From: Paenibacillus sp. FSL M7-0420 | Lineage (GTDB): Bacteria; Bacillota; Bacilli; Paenibacillales; Paenibacillaceae | Reading direction: 5' to 3' | DNA: 64,000 nt | NCBI RefSeq assembly: GCF_038002345.1 | Contig: NZ_JBBOCJ010000001.1 | Span: forward strand, 2,170,001 to 2,234,000 | In this document: piece after piece, positions 42,327-50,944 of the stretch | Numbering within the stretch: the stretch's first letter is position 1 | Layout: each line of letters opens with the position of its first letter | The notes under the pieces: generated by a model | What the model was told of the DNA's origin: nothing | Databases searched by the model: none | Seen by the model: the letters and a program-made list of their open reading frames with translations, nothing else | Translations under genes and position numbers: made by a program

Positions 42327-44231
42327 TTATACGGATAACAAGAAGGCAGGCTCCAGGCGGTGTACTCCCTTAGGGGAGTAGCCTAGGGCTGAGCTTAATC
42401 CGCACAAGTCCGCCAACAGATAGATAATGCTCAGCCACATCTCGGTGCCCTGCAGGCCGGTATCCTGCTGCCGGGACAGCTGGAAGGCGAAGCCGCGCTC
42501 CGGAACCCAGAACTTCAGCACTTCGCTGAGCAGCTTCTCGGCCCAGGCACGGATCTCCGCCTGCCGGTAATCACTCTGCTTCTGGCAGAGCCAGAGCGGA
42601 TGAACCACATCCAGCACGTTGCAGGCATTCAGCAACTCCGCCCGGAAGAAGCGGCGATCCCGGCTGTGGGCCAGCGCGGTATCGATGCTGCGCTCCGGGT
42701 ACGGCAGGGGCAGACCGAACTGGGCGTAGGTAGCGCGGGTAAGCCGGTAAAAGCCGTTCACCGGCTGCAGCCAGCCCTCCTCCGCAGTAGGCAGACCCCA
42801 CAGCCCGGAGTCCCGGCGGCAATGCGTCGCCAGCCAGCCGAACAGATCATCCGGGCGCTTGCCGGAGCCGAAGGACTTCAGATTGTGATACAGGCCGGTA
42901 GTATAGCAATCGATCCAGTCACCAGCGCCCCAGGCATTGTCCGCCCATGGCAGACTATTCAACTGCTGGTACAGTGTCACGGTATCCATATTCTCGGCCA
43001 CGGCAACGGGGTAGGGCAGAGCAGATCCTAACACCTCCAGTGCGTAGCCTGCTGCAAGAAGATGATACCGGGAGAGATGATCGGATAATAACGCGGGCTG
43101 GTCATCCTCTCCAGGCGGAGACCAGGGATCGGGCAGCAGTCCTGTGCTGCTGTCCTGAAATCCCTGCAGCTTGGCGATAAGCTCCTCCCGGGTCCAGCCG
43201 GGCGGCAGGCTGCCGAACATGCCTGCGATCTCCACGGCATCACAATATGCTCTAAGGGTCCGCTTTGAGCCCGGCCGGTCCCGGAACAGCTTCTCTCCCT
43301 CTATCGTTTCCGAGTACAACTCCAGCAGGGGAACAAGCTGTTCCCGTACCTGTCTGCCGAAGTCAGCGAGTTGCCGCGAGCGCATCATGCGAGTCTGTCT
43401 ATCCTCTGTAACAAGCGTTGTCTCCCCGCTGCCAGCAAGCAACGTCTCCACCGCGCCCGCATGACCGGCAGCATCTGCCACTTCATGCACTGCGCCCGCG
43501 CTCCACGCAGGGGATTCCCCTGCATACTCCTTCCTCGCTGTCACCGAGTCCATGTGTACCGCCCCCTCGCTCCACTCTGCGGGACTCCCTGTGTCTTCCT
43601 TCCTCGCCAACGCCGCTTCCTCCTTCTGTCCCTGCGGCACGGCTTCTGCCGGGGAATCCCCGGCCAGCCGGCTGCGGATCAGCCTGGCCGGATTGCCGCC
43701 GACAATGCTGTACGCGGGCACATCCCGGGTCACGATGGCACCCGCCGCAACAATGCTGTGCGACCCGATCCGCACTCCGTCAAGAATCACGGCATTCGCC
43801 CCGATCCACACATCATCTCCTATGACAATGCCCTTGACTGTCAAAGGCTGGCGGAAGACCGGAACATCCGTCACAGCATAGCCGTGATTGAAGCCGTATA
43901 GACTTGCATGGGAAGCGATCCGCACGCCATTTCCCATGGTAATATCGCCTGACAATATGCTATAGCTGTTCATAGAGCAGTCGCTGCCTGTGACCAGCCG
44001 TGTGCTGCGGATAATCGCACCTCCTGCAATGTAGCTCCGGTCGCCGAGCGCCAGCTGATCCGGCAGCACGATGGCTTGCGGCGAGACGAAGCAGGCTTCT
44101 CCGAAGGTGCAGGGATAATCCGCAGCAAGCTGCTGCTGGTGGCGGTCCTGCTTAAGCCGTTCTTGTTCGGACAGGCCAATCCAGGGCATGTAATCCAGGG
44201 CTTGTACCGGGGTGGACAGGGTTTCAGTCAT
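42327..44231 (-). CDS. Left-handed beta-helix acyltransferase fused to an all-helical domain
   Basis: The 634-residue protein has three parts. Residues 40-190 are a hexapeptide-repeat acyltransferase (GDRSYIAGGAIIRS, VIGDDVWIGANAVILDGVRIG, VGGNPARLIRSRLAG) with candidate catalytic His116 (YGFNHGYAV). Residues 191-280 are an Ala/Glu-rich linker with an internal duplication. Residues 280-634 are helical and Trp-rich, resembling alpha/alpha-toroid folds of terpene cyclases or glycoside hydrolases (WADNAWGAGDWIDC, RDSGLWGLPTAEEGW). ATG 44231 has AAGGAGAG 7 bases upstream. It is divergent from an AraC regulator that probably controls it. The substrate is unknown. Confidence 0.78.
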   Translation of the reverse strand: MTETLSTPVQALDYMPWIGLSEQERLKQDRHQQQLAADYPCTFGEACFVSPQAIVLPDQLALGDRSYIAGGAIIRSTRLVTGSDCSMNSYSILSGDITMGNGVRIASHASLYGFNHGYAVTDVPVFRQPLTVKGIVIGDDVWIGANAVILDGVRIGSHSIVAAGAIVTRDVPAYSIVGGNPARLIRSRLAGDSPAEAVPQGQKEEAALARKEDTGSPAEWSEGAVHMDSVTARKEYAGESPAWSAGAVHEVADAAGHAGAVETLLAGSGETTLVTEDRQTRMMRSRQLADFGRQVREQLVPLLELYSETIEGEKLFRDRPGSKRTLRAYCDAVEIAGMFGSLPPGWTREELIAKLQGFQDSSTGLLPDPWSPPGEDDQPALLSDHLSRYHLLAAGYALEVLGSALPYPVAVAENMDTVTLYQQLNSLPWADNAWGAGDWIDCYTTGLYHNLKSFGSGKRPDDLFGWLATHCRRDSGLWGLPTAEEGWLQPVNGFYRLTRATYAQFGLPLPYPERSIDTALAHSRDRRFFRAELLNACNVLDVVHPLWLCQKQSDYRQAEIRAWAEKLLSEVLKFWVPERGFAFQLSRQQDTGLQGTEMWLSIIYLLADLCGLSSALGYSPKGVHRLEPAFLLSV

Positions 44232-44403
44232 CTGGTATCTCTCCTTCATCATTCCAGCCGTTAATGTCCTAAGTGTAGCAATGAATGCAGGGGAGTGGCA
44301 TGGTATAATGAACAGAATTGGCATGTCAAAAACGCTTCGAATATCCCAGCCCGGATTGAACTCATTCCGGTAAATGGCAGGCCGAGAAACGGAGGAGCTG
44401 TAC

Positions 44404-45240
44404 ATGGAGGAGATTCCGCAGAATCTGGTGATGGATATCCACTGGATTCATGATAAGATCACCTTCCCGCACTGGAAGGATATCCGTCAGAATAGACATG
44501 TACACAGTCTGTACTGGATTCAGGAGGGGGAGGGTGTGTTCCGGACAGACACAGAGGAGCATACGGTGTCGCCGGACATGCTGTTCTATTTGCGGCCGGG
44601 CCTGTCCATGGAGATGAGCAGCGGAGGCGGGGAGCCGCTGCGGATCACCATGATCCTGCTCTCGCTGTATACATTGTCTCCGTCTGCGGACAATCAGGGC
44701 AGGGTGGAGCCGCTTCATGCGCTGCCCTTGCCGTTCCGCCTGAAGCCCGGAAGGGAGCCGGGCAGACAGTTGGGTCAACTCTTCCACCGGATTGCTGACG
44801 GCTGGGTTCCCGGAAGTCCCGGAAGCCAGCTACAGACTCAGGCGCTGCTCTATCAGCTTTTGCATGAATTGCTCCAGGTCCGGGCCATTGACCATCCAGA
44901 CCGTGGACAGGGCTATGAACTGTTTGTACGGATGAAGGAGGAGCTTGAGCGGCGCTACAGTGAACCCTTGCAGATCCATGAGCTGGCGGTGCGCTACGGG
45001 ATATCGCCCTCGTATGTACGCAGCCTTTTTCAGCAATATCTGCACAAGAGTCCCAAAGGGTATTTAAGTGAAATCCGCTATGAGCATGCGAAGAAGCAGC
45101 TGCTGTACACCAGGCTAACCCTGAAGGAGATTGCGGCCGCCTGCGGGTACAGCGATGAGTTTCATTTCAGCAAAGCCTTCAAGCAGCTCAGCGGACAGCC
45201 GCCGTCTGCCATGAGGTTCCGCGAATCCCGCAAAGGCTAG
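44404..45240 (+). CDS. AraC family transcriptional regulator
   Basis: The 278-residue protein has an N-terminal cupin-like sensor domain (HVHSLYWIQEGEGVF, about residues 32-46) and a C-terminal AraC DNA-binding domain (about 180-275: LQIHELAVRYGISPSYVRSLFQQYLHKSPKGYL and LTLKEIAAACGYSDEFHFSKAFKQLSGQPPS). ATG 44404 has GGAGGAG upstream. The divergent acyltransferase fusion gene is the natural target. The sensed ligand is probably a sugar or small metabolite. Confidence 0.88.
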   Translation: MEEIPQNLVMDIHWIHDKITFPHWKDIRQNRHVHSLYWIQEGEGVFRTDTEEHTVSPDMLFYLRPGLSMEMSSGGGEPLRITMILLSLYTLSPSADNQGRVEPLHALPLPFRLKPGREPGRQLGQLFHRIADGWVPGSPGSQLQTQALLYQLLHELLQVRAIDHPDRGQGYELFVRMKEELERRYSEPLQIHELAVRYGISPSYVRSLFQQYLHKSPKGYLSEIRYEHAKKQLLYTRLTLKEIAAACGYSDEFHFSKAFKQLSGQPPSAMRFRESRKG

Positions 45241-45427
45241 GCACGACAGAGGTATGGGATAGAGCGGGTTACGCATAATAAAAGGATGGACCGGATCAGA
45301 GTAGTCAACACTGGGCGGCGGCCTTTACAATGATCAGTTAACGGCAGCGAAAAACGGGTAATTTATTATTATGTGTCTCATTGGCACTTTTGTCCGGCTG
45401 ACCTTGCTTAAATTTGAAATAAATAAG

Positions 45428-45455
45428 TTGAACAACACCGCTGTTGTGATATAAT
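45428..45455 (+). promoter_or_regulatory. Promoter P1 upstream of the polyamine operon
   Basis: -35 TTGAAC and a perfect -10 TATAAT are 16 bp apart. It would start the structured RNA described next. The preceding 45241-45427 shows no gene. Confidence 0.55.
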
Positions 45456-45461
45456 TATCCG

Positions 45462-45618
45462 GTTGGCCTGATGCACTGGAAATGGACGGGACCCCAAGCT
45501 GTTTTCCATTCGGTTAAGGTTAAAAGCGAAGGAAAACGAAGGATTTCAGTGCAATGAAGTGAATTACAGAGTATTAATGTAGAAAACTGCAGATTTTACA
45601 CGGAAGATCACAGTTTTT
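45462..45618 (+). ncRNA. Candidate structured RNA (leader element or small RNA)
   Basis: Two nested helices are visible. P1a joins TGCACTGGAAAT (45472-45483) to ATTTCAGTGCA (45543-45553) with one bulge. P1b joins GTTTTCCATTCG (45501-45512) to CGAAGGAAAAC (45527-45537) with one bulged A and a 14-nt loop. A further AAAACTG/CAGTTTT hairpin (45583-45617) ending in T residues resembles a weak terminator. It begins right after promoter P1 and precedes a second promoter for the polyamine genes. It fits no riboswitch class I can name. It may be a cis-regulator or a separate RNA of about 155 nt. Confidence 0.4.
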
Positions 45619-45629
45619 GTCGGATTTTA

Positions 45630-45658
45630 TTGATTTATTAAGAAAGTTTCTGTATAAT
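45630..45658 (+). promoter_or_regulatory. Promoter P2 of the polyamine operon
   Basis: -35 TTGATT and a perfect -10 TATAAT are 17 bp apart, giving an 80-90-nt leader before the TTG start. Confidence 0.6.
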
Positions 45659-45748
45659 CAGCGTTGTTGATTTTTCATAGGATGTAGCCTGTTCCAGAGC
45701 AGCAAGGCTAATAACTAATAACTTAAGCATAATTAGGGGGTTATTATT

Positions 45749-46948
45749 TTGGGAAAAGCGTTAATTATTGGCGCTGGCGGTGTAGCGAGCGTTGTTGTTC
45801 ATAAATGCTGCCAGAACCCGGATGTATTCGAAGAGATCTGCATTGCCAGCCGTACGGTGTCGAAGTGCGATGCGCTCAAGGAGAAGCTGGACGGGGGCCT
45901 GACTAAGATTTCTACGGCCAAGCTGGATGCTGACAACACGGAAGAAGTCATTGAGCTGATCAAGAGCTTCCAGCCGGATGTCGTGATTAATGTGGCTCTT
46001 CCTTACCAGGATCTGACGATCATGGATGCCTGCCTGGCTACCGGAGTGCACTATGTGGATACAGCGAACTATGAACCGCAGGATACGGCGAAGTTCGAAT
46101 ATTCCTGGCAATGGGCTTACAAGGAAAGATTCGAGAAGGCCGGAATTACGGCGCTGCTCGGCAGCGGCTTTGACCCTGGCGTAACCGGTGTGTTCACGGC
46201 TTATGCGCAGAAGCATTATTTTGACGAGATTCATACGATTGATATTGTAGATGCGAACGCGGGCGACCATGGTTATCCCTTCGCCACCAACTTCAATCCT
46301 GAGATTAATATCCGCGAGATTACTGCGAACGGACGTTACTTCGAGAATGGCGAGTGGATTGAGACAGCGCCGCTGTCCGAGAAGAAAGTATACGATCTCC
46401 CGGAGATCGGCCCGAAGGATATTTACCTTTTGTACCATGAAGAGTTAGAATCCCTGGCTGTTAACATTCCTGGCGTGAAGAAAATCCGCTTCTGGATGAC
46501 CTTCTCGCAGAACTATCTGACTCACCTGAAGGTGCTTGAGAATGTCGGCATGACTTCTATTGAGCCAATTAATTACGAAGGTAAAGAGATTATTCCTTTG
46601 CAGTTCCTGAAGGCCATTCTGCCTGACCCGGCTTCCCTGGGACCAAGAACCAAAGGTAAAACCAATATCGGCTGTATTATTCAAGGAACCAAAGACGGCC
46701 AGCCCAAGACCTATTATGTCTATAATGTCTGCGATCACGAAGAGTGCTACAGAGAGGTTGGCTCTCAGGCCATTTCCTACACTACCGGCGTTCCTGCGAT
46801 GATCGGGGCAATGATGATTATCAAAGGCATCTGGAACAAGCCGGGTGTACACAATATCGAAGAGTTCGACCCAGATCCATTCATGGATGCTCTTAACAAA
46901 CACGGCCTGCCTTGGCAAGAAGATTTCTCGCCGACGCTGCTGGATTAA
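45749..46948 (+). CDS. Carboxynorspermidine/carboxyspermidine dehydrogenase (saccharopine dehydrogenase family)
   Basis: The 399-residue protein has the NADP-binding start MGKALIIGAGGVASVVVHKC and the conserved GSGFDPGVTGVF segment (about residues 139-150) of the CANSDH branch of the saccharopine dehydrogenase family. The enzyme joins aspartate semialdehyde with putrescine or diaminopropane to form carboxyspermidine or carboxynorspermidine. TTG 45749 has TAGGGGG 8 bases upstream. The decarboxylase gene follows within 12 bases, confirming the pathway. Confidence 0.88.
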   Translation: MGKALIIGAGGVASVVVHKCCQNPDVFEEICIASRTVSKCDALKEKLDGGLTKISTAKLDADNTEEVIELIKSFQPDVVINVALPYQDLTIMDACLATGVHYVDTANYEPQDTAKFEYSWQWAYKERFEKAGITALLGSGFDPGVTGVFTAYAQKHYFDEIHTIDIVDANAGDHGYPFATNFNPEINIREITANGRYFENGEWIETAPLSEKKVYDLPEIGPKDIYLLYHEELESLAVNIPGVKKIRFWMTFSQNYLTHLKVLENVGMTSIEPINYEGKEIIPLQFLKAILPDPASLGPRTKGKTNIGCIIQGTKDGQPKTYYVYNVCDHEECYREVGSQAISYTTGVPAMIGAMMIIKGIWNKPGVHNIEEFDPDPFMDALNKHGLPWQEDFSPTLLD

Positions 46949-46959
46949 GGCGTATGACC

Positions 46960-48111
46960 ATGAAGAACAAGGACATCGATATTGATATCAGCAATCTGCC
47001 GTCCCCTGCGTATCTGGTGGATGAACGGCTGCTGACGAAGAACCTGGAGACTCTGAATTATGTGCAGGAGAAGAGCGGAGCCAAGATTCTTCTTGCGCAA
47101 AAAGGCTTCTCCATGCACGCTATGTACCCGCTGGTAGGCAAATACCTGCATGGCGTAACTTCCAGCTCCCTGTTCGAGGCCCGGCTGGGCTTTGAGGAGA
47201 TGGGCAAAGAGGTCCATGTCTATGCACCGGCTTATGTAGACCGCGAGTTCGATGAGCTGCTTCGCTACAGCGATCATATGGTGTTCAACTCGTTTGACCA
47301 ATGGAGCCGGTTCAAGCAGCGCGTGCAGAACGCGCCGAAGCAGATTAGCTGCGGGATTCGCGTCAATCCGGAGTATTCCGAGATTGAAGTGCCGCTCTAT
47401 GATCCTTGCTACAACTTCTCCCGCATGGGCGTAACCCTGCCGAACTTCCGGCCGGACGAGCTGGACGGCATTGACGGCCTGCATTTCCACACGATGTGTG
47501 AGCAGAATTCGGACACGCTGGAGCGTACGCTTAAGGTCGTAGAGGAGAAGTTCGGCCAATATCTGCACGGTATGAAATGGCTGAACTTCGGCGGCGGGCA
47601 TCATATTACCCGTCCTGACTATGATCTCGACACCTTGATCAAGTGTATTCTGCACATGAAAGAGACTTATAATGTAGAGATCTATCTGGAGCCGGGCGAG
47701 GCCGTTGCCTTGAATACCGGTTATCTGGTTGCAACGGTACTCGACACCATGCATAACGGCATGGATATTGCGATTCTCGATACTTCGGCGGAATGCCATA
47801 TGCCGGATGTGCTGGCGATGCCTTACCGTCCGGGCATTATCGGGGCCGGAGAACCGGGCGAATTCGCCCACACCTACCGGCTGGGCGGCATGACCTGCCT
47901 GGCGGGGGATGTTATCGGCGATTATTCCTTCCCCGAGCCGCTGAAATACGGCGACAAGCTGATCTTCACCGACATGGCGCATTACTCCATGGTGAAGAAC
48001 CACATGTTCAACGGCGTCAACCTCCCGGCCATCGCTTCTTATAATGAAGCAGAAGGCCTCAAGGTAATCCGCGAGTTCGAATATAGTGACTTCAGCGGCC
48101 GGTTGTCTTAA
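46960..48111 (+). CDS. nspC: Carboxynorspermidine/carboxyspermidine decarboxylase
   Basis: The 383-residue PLP enzyme has the alanine-racemase-type fold. The lysine that binds PLP is in ILLAQKGFSMH (about residue 43), and LNFGGGHHITRPDYD, EPGEAVALNTGYLV and GDVIGDYSF are typical NspC motifs. It decarboxylates carboxyspermidine to spermidine, or carboxynorspermidine to norspermidine. I prefer ATG 46960, 9 bases after AAGG; ATG 46954 is possible. Together with the upstream dehydrogenase it gives an SpeD/SpeE-independent route to spermidine. Confidence 0.9.
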   Translation: MKNKDIDIDISNLPSPAYLVDERLLTKNLETLNYVQEKSGAKILLAQKGFSMHAMYPLVGKYLHGVTSSSLFEARLGFEEMGKEVHVYAPAYVDREFDELLRYSDHMVFNSFDQWSRFKQRVQNAPKQISCGIRVNPEYSEIEVPLYDPCYNFSRMGVTLPNFRPDELDGIDGLHFHTMCEQNSDTLERTLKVVEEKFGQYLHGMKWLNFGGGHHITRPDYDLDTLIKCILHMKETYNVEIYLEPGEAVALNTGYLVATVLDTMHNGMDIAILDTSAECHMPDVLAMPYRPGIIGAGEPGEFAHTYRLGGMTCLAGDVIGDYSFPEPLKYGDKLIFTDMAHYSMVKNHMFNGVNLPAIASYNEAEGLKVIREFEYSDFSGRLS

Positions 48112-48148
48112 CGAATAGCTGCGAATGAATATATAGATGCATAATAGA

Positions 48149-48185
48149 AGCGCCCCTTCAGCTTTGGCTGTTGGGGCGCTTTTTG
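48149..48185 (+). terminator. Terminator of the polyamine operon
   Basis: AGCGCCCC/GGGGCGCT with inner AGC/GCT pairing is followed by TTTTT. Confidence 0.85.
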
Positions 48186-48348
48186 GGTGCGCGGATAGGC
48201 AGGGGGAGCTTGCTTGATTGGCAGCCTGCGATATTGCCAATTTGCTATTTTTCTGATGAATCTCCGCTATATCCCCGCTAATCAGTAATTAGTCCTGTTC
48301 ACCGTTCACCGTTACTTTCCCGGTGCCGCGCTGCTTTACCTGCCGCTG

Positions 48349-48532
48349 GAAATGCTGCAATAAATGCAATAATGCCGCCGCTGATCTGCCGGTCTGCGCG
48401 AAATCCTGCACAAAATTCAACAATATGCTGATCTCATCCGCTAATCCACCGGAAATGCTGCAAAAACTACAACAATGCTTAGATTAGTCCCCTAACCAGC
48501 CAATAATCCTGCATTTAGTGCAACAATGGAGG
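48349..48532. repeat. Palindromic array G (four 51-52-bp units, family III)
   Basis: CTGCA-centred units at 48355, 48406, 48458 and 48509 (spacings 51, 52, 51) follow AATSCTGCAnnnnnTGCAACAAT. The last unit, CCTGCATTTAGTGCAACAAT, is the cleanest palindrome. It is the same family as array E 12 kb away. The region 48186-48595 has no supported gene. Confidence 0.75.
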
Positions 48533-48595
48533 TCGGAGAGAACGCTATATCATGGGAGATAGCCCGTTTTGCTCTTTTATGGGAGGAAGACCTTC

Positions 48596-50128
48596 TTACT
48601 TCATACTAATCGCAATTCTGCTCTCCTGTGGCAGCCAGTCAACCTTCGCCCCAAGCTGTTCGCTGATGAAGCGCAGCGGCAGGTAGACGGTGCCATTCAC
48701 TACAAACGGCGGTGTTGCCAGAGTGACGCTTTTATTATTTACGGTGGTGGCTCCGTTCACGGTCTTGATGACGATAGTTAGCGGAGTTTTGTCGGCAGCG
48801 GTACCGGTAATCGTTACTACTTTGTCCATGGAATAACCGATAGTAGCTCCCATCTTGGTGAACAGCGAACGCAGCGGAATGAAGTTCTGTCCGTTACGGG
48901 TGATGACACCGTTGGTGAAGGCGATGGATTCGCTATTCAGGGTAACAGAGATCGGCTTCTGCATCGGGACCGGCTGCTTATAGCTGAATTCATAAGTACC
49001 GTACCCGAGCTCAGCATTCTTGTTCACGCCCCAGCCCCAGAGCGTGCCGTCATTCTTCTGCATAATGACATGTCTTCCGCCGCCTTTTATCGACTGGATA
49101 TCGGAAGCAAGCAAGGTGAACTTTGCATTCGGCGACATAAGCTCTGCTGCAATCGAAGCTGCATAGACCTTGCCGTCTGAGGTCAGGGCGACAATAGATT
49201 GTTCAACGATGTAGGCATCGGTCACCTTGCTGATTCCTGAGAAGACAACCGGAACGGGTTCATCCTGATATGTGGTTCCATCCGAATATCCGGTGACCGT
49301 GGAGCCCCAGAACCATAGACGGGATTGCTTGTCAATCGCGAGCCGGCTGCGCCCGTTGTTGTACAGGGCCCGAATATCTTTTAAGCCGGAGAATGGAGTT
49401 GCAGTTAACTGGGCCGGGTCACTATAGGTTTCCGGTAAATAACTATCCTGGTCCGGCCAGGTCCATACGCTGCCATCCTTGCTGAGCGCATAATTCTGTT
49501 CGAGTTGCACAATATCCTTCAGATTGGGGACTGGTGTAAAAGTGGCAAGTTCGTCAATGCTGGTCCAGACCGTCCCGTCTGTCTTCAGGAACAGATAACG
49601 CTGCCAGTCGCTATCCTTATTGTTAAGCTTATTGCTCTCGTAATATTGAGAGATAGCTGCAACGTGATCCAGGCCCGGAACAGGCGCAAACGGTGGGGTC
49701 GTATTATCGTCAGTTGACGTAACTGAAGTATATACCGTACCCTCTCCGGTGACTGCTAAATGACGCGGGTATCTGCTTTGGAAATTGCTCATTTCCTTCA
49801 ATTCCGGTACAGGCGTAACTTCGATGGCCATAGTCCGGGCATTGCTAGTCCATTTCCAGACCGAGCCATCCTTGGTGGTTACCAGCGCACCATTCCATAG
49901 CGGGAAAGAAGCCTGTACATCACTTAGTCCATGTACCTGTGTAGGTACAGACTTCGTCTCACCCCAGACCCACAGGCTCCCGTCATCCTTAATCAGATAA
50001 TCGGGTCCGTAGGAAGCGATGCCGGAGCCACCGCCACTAGCTGCTGCTGTTGCAGCCTCGGGAGTCCCAACAGTCAGACACGCCGTCAAACCCATCACCA
50101 TGCTCACTAGCAAATTTCTTTTTTTCAT
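48596..50128 (-). CDS. Secreted RCC1-like repeat protein with copper-amine-oxidase N domain
   Basis: The 510-residue protein has a signal peptide (MKKRNLLVSMVMGLTACLTV; cleavage near ATA-AS). The body has repeated DGSLWVWG/DGSVWKW/DGTLWGWG segments characteristic of RCC1-type beta-propeller blades (about residues 40-390). The C-terminal 115 residues are a copper-amine-oxidase N-like domain (NFIPLRSLFTKMGA, TVYLPLRFISEQLGAKVDW). It is extracellular and of unknown role. ATG 50128 has GAGGAT 8 bases upstream. The gene at 16168 encodes another protein using the same stalk domain. Confidence 0.85.
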   Translation of the reverse strand: MKKRNLLVSMVMGLTACLTVGTPEAATAAASGGGSGIASYGPDYLIKDDGSLWVWGETKSVPTQVHGLSDVQASFPLWNGALVTTKDGSVWKWTSNARTMAIEVTPVPELKEMSNFQSRYPRHLAVTGEGTVYTSVTSTDDNTTPPFAPVPGLDHVAAISQYYESNKLNNKDSDWQRYLFLKTDGTVWTSIDELATFTPVPNLKDIVQLEQNYALSKDGSVWTWPDQDSYLPETYSDPAQLTATPFSGLKDIRALYNNGRSRLAIDKQSRLWFWGSTVTGYSDGTTYQDEPVPVVFSGISKVTDAYIVEQSIVALTSDGKVYAASIAAELMSPNAKFTLLASDIQSIKGGGRHVIMQKNDGTLWGWGVNKNAELGYGTYEFSYKQPVPMQKPISVTLNSESIAFTNGVITRNGQNFIPLRSLFTKMGATIGYSMDKVVTITGTAADKTPLTIVIKTVNGATTVNNKSVTLATPPFVVNGTVYLPLRFISEQLGAKVDWLPQESRIAISMK

Positions 50129-50320
50129 CAAGATATCCTCTACTCTCTTTAGGAAATTACTGAATTAGGTAAATAAAAGAATATATTACCTTGAATATAG
50201 ACGCTGCTTGTCCCTGAAAAGTTTCTTTGAAAATTAACCGTTCTTGGCGGCGCTCCTGTGGTACAATAATTTAGTCTGTTTTTTTGGAATTGTCCGTACT
50301 TGAGGAGGAAATTAGCGTTA

Positions 50321-50944
50321 ATGAAACATGCACCTTTTATAGCCGTGGAAGGCCCGATTGGAGCCGGTAAAACCACCCTCGCCACGATGCTCGCCACCGA
50401 ACTACAGCTTCCGGTCATCAAAGAAATTGTTGACGAAAATCCGTTTCTGGACAAGTTCTATCAGAATATGGACGATTGGAGCTTCCAGCTGGAAATGTTC
50501 TTTCTCTGCAACCGGTTCAAGCAGCTTGAAGACACGACTGTGCAGTACATAGATCAAGGGAAGCCGGTCATTTCGGATTATCATATCTATAAGAATCTGA
50601 TCTTCGGGGAACGTACACTGAAGGGATCGAAACGGGACAAATACCGGGAGATCTATCATATCCTGACCGATGATTTCCCCAAGCCGAACATTATTCTGTA
50701 TATCCGCGCGGATCTGGATACGCTGCTGGCCCGGATTGCCAAGCGCGCGCGTACGTTCGAAGAGATCATTGCCCCTGCCTACCTCCAGCAGTTAATTGAG
50801 GATTACGACGATGCAATGGCATCACTGGCCCTCCGCGAACCGTCCACCGTAATCGTCACGATCGACGGAAACCAGGTGGATTTCGTGGAGAACCCGGAAG
50901 ACTTCACCGCCATCGCGGAACAAGTAAAGGAGCTTATGAAATGA
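50321..50944 (+). CDS. dgk: Deoxyguanosine kinase-type deoxynucleoside kinase
   Basis: The 207-residue protein has P-loop EGPIGAGKTTLA, the substrate-binding DENPFLDKFY (about residues 39-48) and the ERS-like/LID segments of the deoxynucleoside kinase family. In B. subtilis the dgk and dck genes stand together in the same order and phosphorylate purine and pyrimidine deoxynucleosides for salvage. ATG 50321 is 12 bases from GAGGAGG, a slightly long spacing. The next gene overlaps by ATGA. Confidence 0.85.
   Translation: MKHAPFIAVEGPIGAGKTTLATMLATELQLPVIKEIVDENPFLDKFYQNMDDWSFQLEMFFLCNRFKQLEDTTVQYIDQGKPVISDYHIYKNLIFGERTLKGSKRDKYREIYHILTDDFPKPNIILYIRADLDTLLARIAKRARTFEEIIAPAYLQQLIEDYDDAMASLALREPSTVIVTIDGNQVDFVENPEDFTAIAEQVKELMK

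Noticed and set aside
46945..48240. Long minus-strand ORF opposite nspC
   Set aside because: It is the antisense shadow of nspC, caused by codon bias; no ribosome site and no recognisable domain.
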